Assembly: GCF_014203595.1 (NCBI RefSeq)
Contig: NZ_JACHJK010000003.1
Location: 1 to 64,000, forward strand
DNA from: Streptomyces echinatus
Lineage (GTDB): Bacteria; Actinomycetota; Actinomycetes; Streptomycetales; Streptomycetaceae
Direction: 5' to 3'
DNA length: 64,000 bases
Positions 35,650-44,026 of the stretch are shown in pieces. The position numbers and the translations under genes are program-made. The notes below the pieces were generated by a model. It was not told the origin of the DNA. It searched no databases and saw only the letters and a list, made by a program, of their open reading frames with translations. The stretch's first letter is position 1. Each line of letters starts with the position of its first letter.

Positions 35650-36066
35650 TAGGACGATTACGGGCGTGGAAGACATGTTGTTTCGGCGATGCATGTCCAC
35701 TTGGTATTCGTGACGAGTGCTGGCGCGGGGTGTTCAACGACGAGATGCTGACGCGCTGCGAAGAGATCATGCGCAAGGTCTGCGAGGACTTCGAAGCGGA
35801 ACTGAAGGAGTTCAACGGCGAACGCGATCACGTCCACCTCCTGGTGCACTACCCGCCCAAGGTCGCCGTGTCGAAGCTGGTCAACAGCCTCAAGAATGTA
35901 TCCGCCCGCCCGATACGGCAGGAGTTCACCGGCCGGATCACCCGTGCCATCAGGCACGGGGCACCTGTGGTCACCATCGTATTTCTCCGCATCGTGCAGC
36001 GGAGCACCCTTGGCAATCGTCGTCGTCCGCCAGTACATCGAGCAGCAAAAATGTCCGCTCTAACGT
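35650..36066 (+). pseudogene. tnpA: TnpA, IS200-type Tyr transposase, frameshifted
   Basis: Three frame segments give GRHVVSAMHVHLVFVT, then GVFNDEMLTRCEEIMRKVCE with the HUH-type RDHVHLLVHYPP, then LWSPSYFSASCSGAPL and the catalytic Tyr block VVRQYIEQQKCPL. Breaks are near 35715 and 35955-35965. With both repaired it would be a normal TnpA of about 140 aa, a single-strand DNA transposase. As read, it cannot be made. Confidence 0.75.
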
Positions 36067-36080
36067 GCACGTTAGAGCGG
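36055..36080. terminator. 26-bp perfect palindrome at the tnpA stop
   Basis: A perfect palindrome of 26 bp centred on GTGCAC spans the TAA of the repaired tnpA frame. A second hairpin, CCCCGGCG-TGAA-CGCCGGGG (36098-36117), follows 17 bp later. They may act as a terminator and element-end structure. Confidence 0.6.
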
Positions 36081-36093
36081 CCTTGAGATGCAT

Positions 36094-36318
36094 TCATCCC
36101 CGGCGTGAACGCCGGGGCTTTCTGCAAGAGTCCCGGTAACAGTGACCGTCCACCGGGTCCGTGATGATGTGCCTCTTGGCGGTCAGCAGAGGCTCGCCCA
36201 GCGAGACGGAGACCTTGCCGCCGGCGGCCGAAGCGGGGACCGCCATGGCGGCCACGAGTGCGCTTCCGGCAGTGACGGGCGAGAGACCGGCCCGGCGGCC
36301 GATGGGCAGACGGGGCAT
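36094..36318 (-). CDS. small secreted protein truncated by the IS200/IS605 element
   Basis: Starts at ATG 36318 with TTGGAGG upstream. Residues 1-32 are a signal peptide (MPRLPIGRRAG, TAGSALVAAMAVPASAAG). The mature part reads VSVSLGEPLLTAKRHIITD, PVDGHCY, after which the frame enters the element-end hairpin and becomes RDSCRKPRRSRRG. The native C-terminus was therefore cut at about 36130. A short export product may still be made. Family unknown. Confidence 0.55.
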   Translation of the reverse strand: MPRLPIGRRAGLSPVTAGSALVAAMAVPASAAGGKVSVSLGEPLLTAKRHIITDPVDGHCYRDSCRKPRRSRRG

Positions 36319-36716
36319 GGAAACCTCCAAGGCGCGGCCGAAGCATGATGCGCCATACCCGCACCAGTATCCCCCGGCCCACCCGACGTCGCACGGCATC
36401 GCCCACGGCCCCCGCCGGGGACTACCGCCCGTGGACGCCTGACGGGAAGCCAGCCGGCCAGCAGAAGCCTCACCGTCGGTGACGGTAGCTGAGGCGTGGG
36501 CGAGGGCCCTGATGTCGCCGACGGCGCGGGCCTTGCGGAAGCGCCGGTGGATGAACGGCAGCTCAGCCTGCCGGGTCCCCGACGGGCTGAGCAGGCAGGT
36601 AAGGAGCGTGCGGACGGTGTCGACGCGCCCTTCGTGTGCCTCGGTCACCGCAGCGTCGCAGTTACTCGGCGAGGGCGAGATCGGCGGGCTTCAGACGAGG
36701 GCGGTCCCGTGCGCCG
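36319..36716. other. gap with an unassigned minus-strand frame
   Basis: A minus-strand frame from 36648 reads EAHEGRVDTVRTLLTCLLS, ELPFIHRRFRKARAVGDIRA and ALAHASATVTD before merging with Pro/Gly-rich sequence. The first 55 codons are protein-like and may be a remnant; no family recognised. Confidence 0.3.
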
Positions 36717-36950
36717 TCAGCTCCCCGTCGGTTCCGCGCCACGTGTGCGAGGCGAACTCGCCAGCTTTGCGGCCGCCGCTTCGGCGGTGAGGCCCTGGAT
36801 CTCCTCCCCGGCCTCGATGACCGCACGCCTGACTTCGAGGGTCAGGGCGACCGACGACTTGATGACGCCTCGCGCCAGCGGTTTCGCCACTCTTTTGACC
36901 AGAGGGGCCGTCACCACGCCGACGAGGAAGGGAGAAACCGCAGGGAGCAT
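36717..36950 (-). CDS. DUF5132 protein, paralogue 1
   Basis: A 77-aa protein from ATG 36950, beginning MLPAVSPFLVGVVTAPLVKR, then VAKPLARGVIKSSVALTLEV and AVIEAGEEIQGLTAEAAAAK. This is DUF5132: a short hydrophobic N-terminus that probably inserts in the membrane, then an amphipathic helix. It is close in sequence to the 125-aa copy at 39887-40264. A perfect 14-bp palindrome overlaps its ribosome binding site, suggesting tight repression. Function unknown. Confidence 0.75.
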   Translation of the reverse strand: MLPAVSPFLVGVVTAPLVKRVAKPLARGVIKSSVALTLEVRRAVIEAGEEIQGLTAEAAAAKLASSPRTRGAEPTGS

Positions 36951-36964
36951 GTGTGGACCCTCTC

Positions 36965-36978
36965 CTTGTGTACACAAG
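36965..36978. promoter_or_regulatory. palindromic operator CTTGTGTACACAAG over the DUF5132 ribosome binding site
   Basis: CTTGTGTACACAAG is a perfect 14-bp palindrome ending 14 bp before ATG 36950; its last bases overlap the AAGGAG ribosome binding site. Further upstream CGATTGGCCGACAA is repeated directly at 37005-37018 and 37021-37034 (16-bp period), possibly promoter-proximal sites. Confidence 0.6.
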
Positions 36979-37163
36979 ACGACTGCCGACGCCGCACGCA
37001 ATGCCGATTGGCCGACAAGGCGATTGGCCGACAATGCCGGACAGGAGCAGCGCCCCCGCCAAAACACGATAGTCGGACCTCGGCCGCCGCGCCCCTGGAC
37101 GCCGACGCCGTTCATTCGGCCGGGCGGAAGCTCGCCGGAGCGGATCGTGGCCGGGCAGCAGAA

Positions 37164-38303
37164 TCAGAACGGCTTCGGCTCCCCCGGCCCGCACTGGTCC
37201 AGCAGCGAACCCACCACCTGCACAACGAAACCGGGTACGCGATCCGGGAAATCGTGGCCGGTTCCCTCTGGGGTGTAAACCCTTCGCCCCCTGCTGGAGG
37301 CCGCGAGGAACCGTTCTCTCACGGTGAGGAAGAAGTGTCGTACCCGGGCGCGTTCCTCCGGGTCGTCGACCCCGTCGAAGATCTCGCCACCGCCCGCCAG
37401 ATCGCGTGGCGCCACGAGGAGGAGGGGCAGCGAGTCGAGGTCACCGTCGTGTACGGCCGTCTGCCAGCCGTCTCTGGTGATGCCGTCCGGTGACAGCTCT
37501 CGCAGGATCGATGCCGCGGCGCAGTTGGCCTTGGTCCTGAGCTCGACCATGGCGAGAACCTGCGCCGGGTCGTCGGAGGGTGTCTCCTTCTTGCTCACGA
37601 GGGGGTGGAGGCCGAAGAGGTGACGCAACGCGAGGGCGGTCTGGTTCCTCGGGGCACGTCGCAGGGCCGGAAGCGCCGGGCCGAAGGCGACGGCATCGGG
37701 CGGGGTGGGGTCGAGCAACACCAGACCGGCCACCAGGTCGGGGCGGCGTCTGGCGGCGTTGGCCATGAGCAGCCCCCCGAACGAGTGCCCCACGAAGACA
37801 TAGGGCCCCTTCTCACCGGCCCGCTCCAGCGCCGTGAGCAGTTCTTCGGCTTCTACCGCCGTCGTGCGCGGGAACGGGCCTGGGTCGCTCCAGCCGGACC
37901 CCGGACGGTCCACCAGGACCGAACGCATCTGTTCCCTCGCCAGCGCGTGCAGCCGGTGCATGGCGTACCCACCGGCATGACCACCCGGCATCCAGACCAC
38001 CGTGGGCCTCGGTCCGGCGTCTCCCTCGGCCAGGACGTGCATGCGGTAGCCACCCACGTCGACCATTCGTCCGGGGGGCGGATACCTCACCCGTGTCCGG
38101 CCCACGTGCACCAGGTGGCGGAACGACCCGAGACCGAGTGCGAGGGCCACGGCCCACAGCACACCGCCGAGAATCCTCCGGCCCCTCCCCCGGGTGACGC
38201 ACCACGCACCCGCGGCCGCCGGCAGCAGGGCGACGGCCAGCCCGGCCCTGTCCCGGCTGAGGAGCCGGAGTATGGCGTCGGCGGCACGTGTTCCCGGTCG
38301 CAT
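37164..38303 (-). CDS. membrane-anchored alpha/beta hydrolase
   Basis: A 379-aa protein from ATG 38303. Two hydrophobic segments at the N-terminus (AGLAVALLPAAAGAWCV and ILGGVLWAVALALGLGSF) anchor it. The hydrolase domain follows with the oxyanion-type PGGHAGG, nucleophile elbow VFVGHSFGGLLMA, a late acidic residue region (LLLVAPRDLAGGG) and the catalytic His in GTGHDFPDR. The cap region is helical. It is a probable serine hydrolase facing outside or at the membrane; substrate unknown. It stands alone between DUF5132 and the thioesterase unit. Confidence 0.8.
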   Translation of the reverse strand: MRPGTRAADAILRLLSRDRAGLAVALLPAAAGAWCVTRGRGRRILGGVLWAVALALGLGSFRHLVHVGRTRVRYPPPGRMVDVGGYRMHVLAEGDAGPRPTVVWMPGGHAGGYAMHRLHALAREQMRSVLVDRPGSGWSDPGPFPRTTAVEAEELLTALERAGEKGPYVFVGHSFGGLLMANAARRRPDLVAGLVLLDPTPPDAVAFGPALPALRRAPRNQTALALRHLFGLHPLVSKKETPSDDPAQVLAMVELRTKANCAAASILRELSPDGITRDGWQTAVHDGDLDSLPLLLVAPRDLAGGGEIFDGVDDPEERARVRHFFLTVRERFLAASSRGRRVYTPEGTGHDFPDRVPGFVVQVVGSLLDQCGPGEPKPF

Positions 38304-38581
38304 GGTTCCCTTTCTGTCCCGGCCTTCGCGGCCGCTGCCGGGGACACCGCGCGTCTCAGCGACCGGTACGACCATCGTCCCCTGCGATCCCCGCGTGCGC
38401 CATGCGCGGTGCCGGGCCTCGCCTTCCGGCACCGCCGGGCAATGCAGCCGCCGACGCCGTCCGGACCTGTCAGCAGCCGATCGCGGTACGGTCCTTGTCG
38501 GTGTACGCCGTGGACTTCCGGATTCTCGATGGACTTCCAGGTTCTCGATAACGGCATCCGCGACCAGGCCCGGCCGGCGCC

Positions 38582-39331
38582 TCACGCGCGCGCAAGACGT
38601 GCTGCCACGTCCACGACCACTTCGGCCTCCCGGGCCACGAGGTAGAAGTGATCCCCGGGGAACGGGCGCAGCTCGAAGGCGCCCGGGGCGGCGAGGCCGG
38701 ACCAGGCGAGGATACCGTCGAGCGCGCAACTCGTATCGTCCTGGCCGACGTACGCGGTGATCGGTGCCTTGACCGGCGCCGGATTCGGGGGATGGTAGCC
38801 CTCGATGAGCCGGTAGTCCGCCCGGAGGGCGGGTAGCAGCAGTTCCCGCAGCTCCGGGATGTCGTAGGCCTCCGAGTGCAGGTCGCCGAGGTGCCGAAGG
38901 TGGGTGATCAGGGTCTCGTCGTCGGCGTCGTGCAGCGCATCGTGTTCGGCCCGCTGAGGGGCTTCGTGTGCGGAGACCAGGAGGTGCTCGGGGACGAACC
39001 CGTGGGCCTCCAGCCGTAGAGCCACCTCGTAGGCGACGCAGGCGCCCATGCTGTGCCCGAAGAGCGCCAGCGGCCGGTCGAGCCAGGGCCGCAGTGCGTT
39101 CTCGATCGCGTCGGCCAGGGTGGCCATGTCCTCGATGCAGGCCTCCGCGAGCCGGTCCTGGCGGCCTGGGTACCGCACGGCGAGCACCTCGACGTCCGCC
39201 GGCAGGAGCGCGGGCCAGCCGTGGAACAGCTGTGCCGTGCCGCCGGCGTGCGGGAAACACACCAGTCGGAGCCTGGGATCCGCCACACGCCGGTGGACAC
39301 GGAACCACTTCTTCGCGTCGGTCGCCGTCAT
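38582..39331 (-). CDS. type II thioesterase (NRPS editing, RifR/GrsT-like)
   Basis: A 249-aa enzyme from ATG 39331. It shows the TEII blocks RLVCFPHAGGTAQLF near the N-terminus, nucleophile LFGHSMGACVAYE, the Asp-containing YVGQDDTSC region and the catalytic His in FPGDHFYLV. TEIIs remove wrong or blocked acyl groups from carrier proteins. Its start overlaps the stop of the upstream 63-aa gene (ATGA), so the two are translationally coupled. It probably serves the NRPS at the right end of the window, 12 kb away. Confidence 0.88.
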   Translation of the reverse strand: MTATDAKKWFRVHRRVADPRLRLVCFPHAGGTAQLFHGWPALLPADVEVLAVRYPGRQDRLAEACIEDMATLADAIENALRPWLDRPLALFGHSMGACVAYEVALRLEAHGFVPEHLLVSAHEAPQRAEHDALHDADDETLITHLRHLGDLHSEAYDIPELRELLLPALRADYRLIEGYHPPNPAPVKAPITAYVGQDDTSCALDGILAWSGLAAPGAFELRPFPGDHFYLVAREAEVVVDVAARLARA

Positions 39332-39519
39332 CGCCGGCGGAGCCCGTGCGAGTGCAGGGAGTCGAGCTTGGAGAGAAGGGCGGGAAGCTGCTCCACCGCC
39401 CTCGTGGACACGTATGCGGTCCGCACCGTGTGGCGCAGGCGATCGGTCACGACGAGTTTGTAGGCACCGCCTTCCTCGATGAGTTCCGCGTAGTACAAGG
39501 GGGTTCCGGTCGGGGACAT
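39328..39519 (-). CDS. 63-aa protein coupled to the type II thioesterase (small NRPS-associated family, copy 1)
   Basis: From ATG 39519 (another ATG lies at 39534) the protein reads MSPTGTPLYYAELIEEGG, then AYKLVVTDRLRHTVRTAYVS, RAVEQLPALLSKLDSL and an Arg tail. Compared with the 62-aa product at 49463-49651 it shares AEL, the YKLVV-D pattern, TV, LP and LS at matching positions, so the two are paralogues. Predicted fold: three strands and a helix. The ATGA overlap ties it to the thioesterase. No known family; an accessory or regulator of NRPS enzymes is plausible. Confidence 0.7.
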   Translation of the reverse strand: MSPTGTPLYYAELIEEGGAYKLVVTDRLRHTVRTAYVSTRAVEQLPALLSKLDSLHSHGLRRR

Positions 39520-39534
39520 GTGACCTGTCTCCAT

Positions 39535-39886
39535 CAGGGTGTCGTCTTGGTGTCGCCTTCTTCGGCCGTGTCTTCCACGCCTCAGTCTGCTTCTTGTCGA
39601 CGGTGTCGGTGCACAGGTCGTGGCCGATGCGACGAAGCGCACCATGCCGGCGGCGGCATGGTGCGATGATGCCCGCTTGCCTGAGCGAGACGGTGCGTGC
39701 GTCGGCAGGCACCGGGGTACGAACCTGGCGGCCGCATTCGAGGGGCTGGGCCGACGAGCCGCCGCTGTGCCCCGCCGAGGACGTCATGCGGCACAGTCAT
39801 GTGTTTCGCGGAGGGAGAGGCGCGGAGACGGACAGGCTTGCTTTGAGCGGGACTTGGAAGGTCACACGGAGGGTCGGCCGACAGGC
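39535..39886. other. upstream region of the thioesterase unit
   Basis: About 350 bases between the DUF5132 gene end and the 63-aa protein start, both minus strand. No coding frame with domain content. It should hold the promoter of the small protein/thioesterase pair, but no clear -10/-35 was identified. Confidence 0.4.
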
Positions 39887-40264
39887 TCAGCGCGACTTGG
39901 CGGCGATCGAACCGGCGCTACGGGCCTTGCCCACGGGCTTGTCCTGACCGCCGGTCTGTCCTCCGTGGGCCTCTTGGGCCGGGGGCGCCGATCCGGCTCC
40001 CGCTCCGTCCCGGCCTGCGGTGCCGTCCTTCGGGGCGCCGACGCCGTGCCCGGCTCCTTGTGCCGTCCGGGCTGTGAGCACTTCGGCGGTCGCCTCGGCA
40101 GCGAGATCCTGGATTCCCTCGCCGGCTTCTTGGACGGCCCGCTTGACTTCGACTCCCAGGCTCACCGACGTCTTGACGAGCCCTCGCACCAATGGCTTAC
40201 CCACCCTCTTCACCAGGGACGCGGCGATGAGACCGATCAGGAAGGGAGGTACTACAGGCGGCAT
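39887..40264 (-). CDS. DUF5132 protein, paralogue 2
   Basis: A 125-aa protein from ATG 40264: MPPVVPPFLIGLIAASLVKR, VGKPLVRGLVKTSVSLGVEV, QEAGEGIQDLAAEATAEVL, then a disordered Gly/Ala/Lys-rich tail. The first 70 residues align with the 77-aa copy at 36717-36950 almost position by position; the tail is unique. Probably membrane-associated. The palindrome upstream of copy 1 is absent here, so regulation differs. The 197-bp gap to the DUF885 gene contains a tandem TTCAAC pair near 40433-40448. Confidence 0.75.
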   Translation of the reverse strand: MPPVVPPFLIGLIAASLVKRVGKPLVRGLVKTSVSLGVEVKRAVQEAGEGIQDLAAEATAEVLTARTAQGAGHGVGAPKDGTAGRDGAGAGSAPPAQEAHGGQTGGQDKPVGKARSAGSIAAKSR

Positions 40265-40461
40265 GGCACAACATCCTTCTCTTCTGTCGAGGAGATGATG
40301 GTTGAAAACGCGACGGTGACCGGATCGGGGACCCGCGTCCTCCATTACAGAGCGTATCCGAGGGTGAGCAAGCGGCTACCGATTCCCCATGGCCTTCACT
40401 CATTCGGGTAAAGCGGCCTTCCAGGGAGCCTGTTCAACCGTTCAACGGCCGGAACCCCACG

Positions 40462-42222
40462 TCAGCCGTCTCCTTCGGGTGGCCCCTGCGGCCGCTGCCG
40501 ACGGCCGGACTCCCCGTGCAGTTCTCTCTCCATCCGCCGGCGCAGGGCGGGAAACGGCAGCGTGCCGCCGGCCAGCACGGTTTCGTGAAAGGCACGTACG
40601 TCGAACGCGGCGCCGGCATCGCGTTCGCATGCTGCGCGCAAGGCCGTGAACTCCGCATGACCCGCCCGGTACGTCAGCGCCTGCCCCGGCAGATCGGTCG
40701 CGTAGCGCAACAACTCGGTCGTGATCTGTCCTTCGGACTCGGCCGCCGCATGGGCGCGCATGAAGGTGCGCGCCTCCTCCAGTGTCATCGTCCCGAGGTT
40801 GAGGCCGGTGTCGACGACGAGGCGCTGCGCGGTGAACCGTTCATGGGCCAGTCGTCCGTACGCGTCCCACGGGTCGTCGTACAGCCCCATCTCCCAGGCG
40901 AGCCCCGCCGCGTACTCCGCCCAGCCCTCCTCGAACCCGCTGAAGGCCACCAGCTCGCGTCGCAGGTCGGGCAGCGCGGTGTTCTCGGCCTGGCGGGCCA
41001 GGTGGAAGTGATGTCCGGGCGACAACTCGTGGTAGATGAGCGCGGCGGCGCCGAGCAGTGACCGGTGTGCCAGGTCCGAGGCGTTGTAGCGGTAGCGTCC
41101 CACCGGTTGCGTGGCGGTCGGCGGCTCGTAGTAACCGAACGTCATCGACCCCTCCAGCGCCGGGTCGAGACGGGCCACAGCGTAGGGGGCGCGTGGCAGG
41201 ACCGCGAACCAGCGTGGCAGCAGCGGCGTGAGGCGGTCGAGGTGTCCGCGGTAGCGGGCTTCGACCTCCTCCGGCGTGGCGGCGTACAGGCGCGGCTCGG
41301 TCGCGAGCCGTTGGTGGAACTCCGCCTCCGTCCCCGCGAAACCGAGCCTGTGGCGCACCTGCCGCATCCGCTCGCCGAGTTCGCGGCAGTGCTCCCGGCC
41401 GAGTTCGTGGAGGCGTTCGGGTGGTGTGTCGCCGGACGTATACGTCCTGACGAAGGCCCGGTATGCAGCCTCGCCTTCCGGGTAGCGAGCCCAGCCGACG
41501 GCCCGCGGCGCCCGCCGGAGGTAGAACGGGTCGCAGACGAGGGCGACGAGGCGGTCGAACGCCGGCTCCAGTTCGGTGGCCACGAGCCGCTCCACCGTGT
41601 CGCGCAGGTGGCCCCGGCTCGCCACGCCGAGCCGGGTGAGCCGCCCGGCGTCCGCCCGGACGTACCGTGCCGCCGACTCCCGCAGACGGGTGAGTGTGGT
41701 GTGGACGCCGGTCAGGGCCGGAGCATGGATGCGAAAGCCCCGCGCCGCCTGCCCGGCGACCTTGTCGCCGATCGTCGCGACACAGCGGGCCAGGTCCCGT
41801 ACGAGGGTGACGTAGCGGTCCGCGTCGGCTCGGTGTTCGAAGCGGAACGGGCGGAAGACGGTGTCACCGTACTGCTGGATGCGGAAGAGCTGGTACGGGG
41901 TGGCGGTGGGAGTGAGCCAGTGGTAGCGCCCGGCCTCCACTTCCTGTTCGGCAAGCGCCCGAAGGAAGCCCGCCGTGTCGGCGGCGGGACCGGACGGTTC
42001 CGCCGGTCGTAGCGCACCCAGCCCGCTCAGCACTCCTGCCGCGAACCGGGCGCGCTCGTCGGTCTCCGCGGCGGACACCCCGGGCAGCGACTCGACCGGC
42101 AGCCCGCGACGCGTGCGCAGCGACGGCTCGCGTGCGAGCAGGAAGTCCCAGTACGAAGCCGCGAGCCGGTCGATCTCTCGCGTCGTCGAGTCGTCCGGGG
42201 AGCCCCCTGGATTGATGACCAT
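40462..42222 (-). CDS. DUF885 protein (predicted zinc carboxypeptidase-like hydrolase)
   Basis: A 586-aa protein from ATG 42222 with no signal peptide. The DUF885 metal site is present as LIYHELSPGHHFHLARQ and the distal EEGWAEYAAGLAWEMG; the gluzincin-like helix plus downstream Glu fits a zinc hydrolase. Other family blocks include LRRAPRAVGWARYP and SMTFGYYEPP. DUF885 proteins are thought to cleave peptides or amides. It is divergent from the peptide ABC-transporter operon (151-bp gap), so it may process a peptide moved by that transporter. Confidence 0.8.
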   Translation of the reverse strand: MVINPGGSPDDSTTREIDRLAASYWDFLLAREPSLRTRRGLPVESLPGVSAAETDERARFAAGVLSGLGALRPAEPSGPAADTAGFLRALAEQEVEAGRYHWLTPTATPYQLFRIQQYGDTVFRPFRFEHRADADRYVTLVRDLARCVATIGDKVAGQAARGFRIHAPALTGVHTTLTRLRESAARYVRADAGRLTRLGVASRGHLRDTVERLVATELEPAFDRLVALVCDPFYLRRAPRAVGWARYPEGEAAYRAFVRTYTSGDTPPERLHELGREHCRELGERMRQVRHRLGFAGTEAEFHQRLATEPRLYAATPEEVEARYRGHLDRLTPLLPRWFAVLPRAPYAVARLDPALEGSMTFGYYEPPTATQPVGRYRYNASDLAHRSLLGAAALIYHELSPGHHFHLARQAENTALPDLRRELVAFSGFEEGWAEYAAGLAWEMGLYDDPWDAYGRLAHERFTAQRLVVDTGLNLGTMTLEEARTFMRAHAAAESEGQITTELLRYATDLPGQALTYRAGHAEFTALRAACERDAGAAFDVRAFHETVLAGGTLPFPALRRRMERELHGESGRRQRPQGPPEGDG

Positions 42223-42373
42223 GCCGTCAGTGTGCGCCCTGAGGTGACGCAGCGTCAGCTTCGGGGCGGTGCACCGCGCGTCGGGCGGGCTTCACTCGGA
42301 CGGGGGAAATCGTCCGGCGTGTTCGCGTCCGGCCCGGGAGAGCCCGGCCGACGCCGTCGATCGCGGTGGCACG

Positions 42374-43978
42374 ATGAGCGCCATGCACCGCCGAACCGTG
42401 TCGCCTCCCAGGGCTCGGTCGGTCGTGGCGGCGGCCGCCGCCCTCGTGTCAGCCGTGCCGGCCGGTTGCGGCGGCGACGTGTCGTCGACGCGCACTCCTG
42501 TGGTCGTGGGCGGCACGGTGACGATCGCCTCCGCCTCGGAGACCCCGAGCTTCAATCCGTACTCGCAGTTCGGCCTTTCACTGGCTCCTTATGCCTACGA
42601 CTCATTGGTCGATGTGGCACGGGACGGGCGTGTGGTGTCCGGTCTGGCCGAGAGGTGGCAGGCCGGGGCCACTTCGGCCCGTTTCACCCTGCGCAAGGGG
42701 GTGACATGCTCCGACGGCACGGCCCTGACGGCGTCCGGGGTGGCCCGGTCGCTGCGGTATGCCGGTGATCCCCGCAACCGGCTCGTCGGTGCCCGGGCCA
42801 CCCTGCCCGGTGTGCCGTTCACGGTGTCGGCCGACGACGCGGCGCGGACGGTGTCGGTGCGGACGGCATCGCCGTACAGCTTCATCGTGCGGACGATCGG
42901 TCTGCTGCCCGTCGTCTGCCCCGCCGGACTGGCGGATCCCGGCGTGCTGGACAGGAGTTCGGAGGGCACCGGCCCGTATGTGCTGAGCGGCTACGCCTCC
43001 GGGGGCCCGTACCTCTTCACACGGCGCAGAGGGTACGCGTGGGGGCCGGCCGGAGCGGGCAACACAGCTCCGGGGCAGCCGGAGCGTATCGTGGTGACGG
43101 TGGTTCAGCAGGAGTCCACCGTGGCGAATCTGCTGCTCACCGGCGGAGTGAACATCGCCATGGTGACCGGCCCCGACCGCGCGCGGCTGACCGATCACGG
43201 TCTGGCGACCGCCCAGGTGCCGACCGTGGTGGGGCTGACCTTCTTCAACGAGCGCTCGGGCCGGCCCTTGAGCGATCCTGCGCTGCGCCGGGCGTTGGTG
43301 GGGGCCCTGGACCGCAAGGGCCTCGCCAATGTGGCGATCGGTGGAGACGGTACGCCCGCACGCGATCTCACCGCCCCGGGCTCCCTGTGCCACTCCGACG
43401 TGGCCGCGAGGAACCTGCCCTCGCGCGACGCCGTGCGCGCGCTGCGCGCCGCGGGCTGGACGAAGAACGCACGGGGCGAGCTGGTAAAGCGGGGTCGGCC
43501 GTTGCGTCTGCGGGTGCTCAGCAGCGCCGACTTCGGCTCCACCCTTCCGTCGGTCGCCGAGCTGATGGCCGTGACGTGGCAGGCGCTGGGCGTGGACGTC
43601 GACCTCGTCGGCGAGAGCCGTAACGCGGTGGTCCAGGCCATGTACGGAAGCGGCGACTTCGACGTCGTGGTCGGCAGCTCGCCGGGGCCGCCCCTGCCGG
43701 CGCAGCTCGTCCCGTACTTCTCCGGCCCGCCGTCGTCGGGGGAACTGAACTTCGCGCACATCTCCAACCCGGACTACGACCGCTTCGTCGCCCGAGCCCT
43801 GCGCTCGCCCGGCTCGGCCAGCTGCGCGGACTGGAACAGGGCCGCCGCGGCGCTTCTTCGCTCGGCCGACGCGCTGCCCGTCGCCGACGGCACGAGCACG
43901 GTGTACGGCTACCGGACGACCTTCGCTGTCGCGCCCGGCGGCCGGATCGTTCCGACCAGCATCCGCCTGCACAGATAG
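42374..43978 (+). CDS. peptide/nickel-type ABC transporter substrate-binding lipoprotein
   Basis: A 534-aa SBP_bac_5 protein from ATG 42374. Residues 1-35 are a lipoprotein-like signal (RSVVAAAAALVSAVPAGC), although Pro at -3 makes the lipobox weak. The mature part has GTVTIASASETPSFNPYSQF, LVDVARDGRVVSGLAERWQ, the LRKGVTCSDGTALTASGV block and EGTGPYVLSGY. It captures oligopeptides or similar solutes outside the membrane. First gene of a five-gene plus-strand operon with permeases, ATPases and an FAD enzyme. Close to the NRPS, it may import precursors or recapture a peptide. Confidence 0.88.
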   Translation: MSAMHRRTVSPPRARSVVAAAAALVSAVPAGCGGDVSSTRTPVVVGGTVTIASASETPSFNPYSQFGLSLAPYAYDSLVDVARDGRVVSGLAERWQAGATSARFTLRKGVTCSDGTALTASGVARSLRYAGDPRNRLVGARATLPGVPFTVSADDAARTVSVRTASPYSFIVRTIGLLPVVCPAGLADPGVLDRSSEGTGPYVLSGYASGGPYLFTRRRGYAWGPAGAGNTAPGQPERIVVTVVQQESTVANLLLTGGVNIAMVTGPDRARLTDHGLATAQVPTVVGLTFFNERSGRPLSDPALRRALVGALDRKGLANVAIGGDGTPARDLTAPGSLCHSDVAARNLPSRDAVRALRAAGWTKNARGELVKRGRPLRLRVLSSADFGSTLPSVAELMAVTWQALGVDVDLVGESRNAVVQAMYGSGDFDVVVGSSPGPPLPAQLVPYFSGPPSSGELNFAHISNPDYDRFVARALRSPGSASCADWNRAAAALLRSADALPVADGTSTVYGYRTTFAVAPGGRIVPTSIRLHR

Positions 43979-44026
43979 CCGTGGCGGACGCGCCACGCGG
44001 CCGCCCGCCAGTCGAGGAGGTTTCTC

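Larger units (their letters stand above)
34617..36121. mobile_element. IS200/IS605-type element with decayed tnpA and internally deleted tnpB
   Basis: Divergent tnpB (minus) and tnpA (plus) are bounded by subterminal hairpins. At the tnpB side TCCCTGG (34629-34635) pairs with CCAGGGA (34644-34650), next to TTTTGACGTG. At the tnpA side a GC-rich 20-nt hairpin lies at 36098-36117. Such elements move as single-stranded DNA through TnpA, and TnpB acts as an RNA-guided nuclease. The right insertion point truncates the small secreted protein gene at about 36125. Precise ends are inferred. Confidence 0.75.

Noticed and set aside
40433..40448. Tandem TTCAAC pair as a third copy of the shared promoter box
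   Set aside because: It lacks the TATTG half and does not lie 97 nt upstream of any start in the right orientation.
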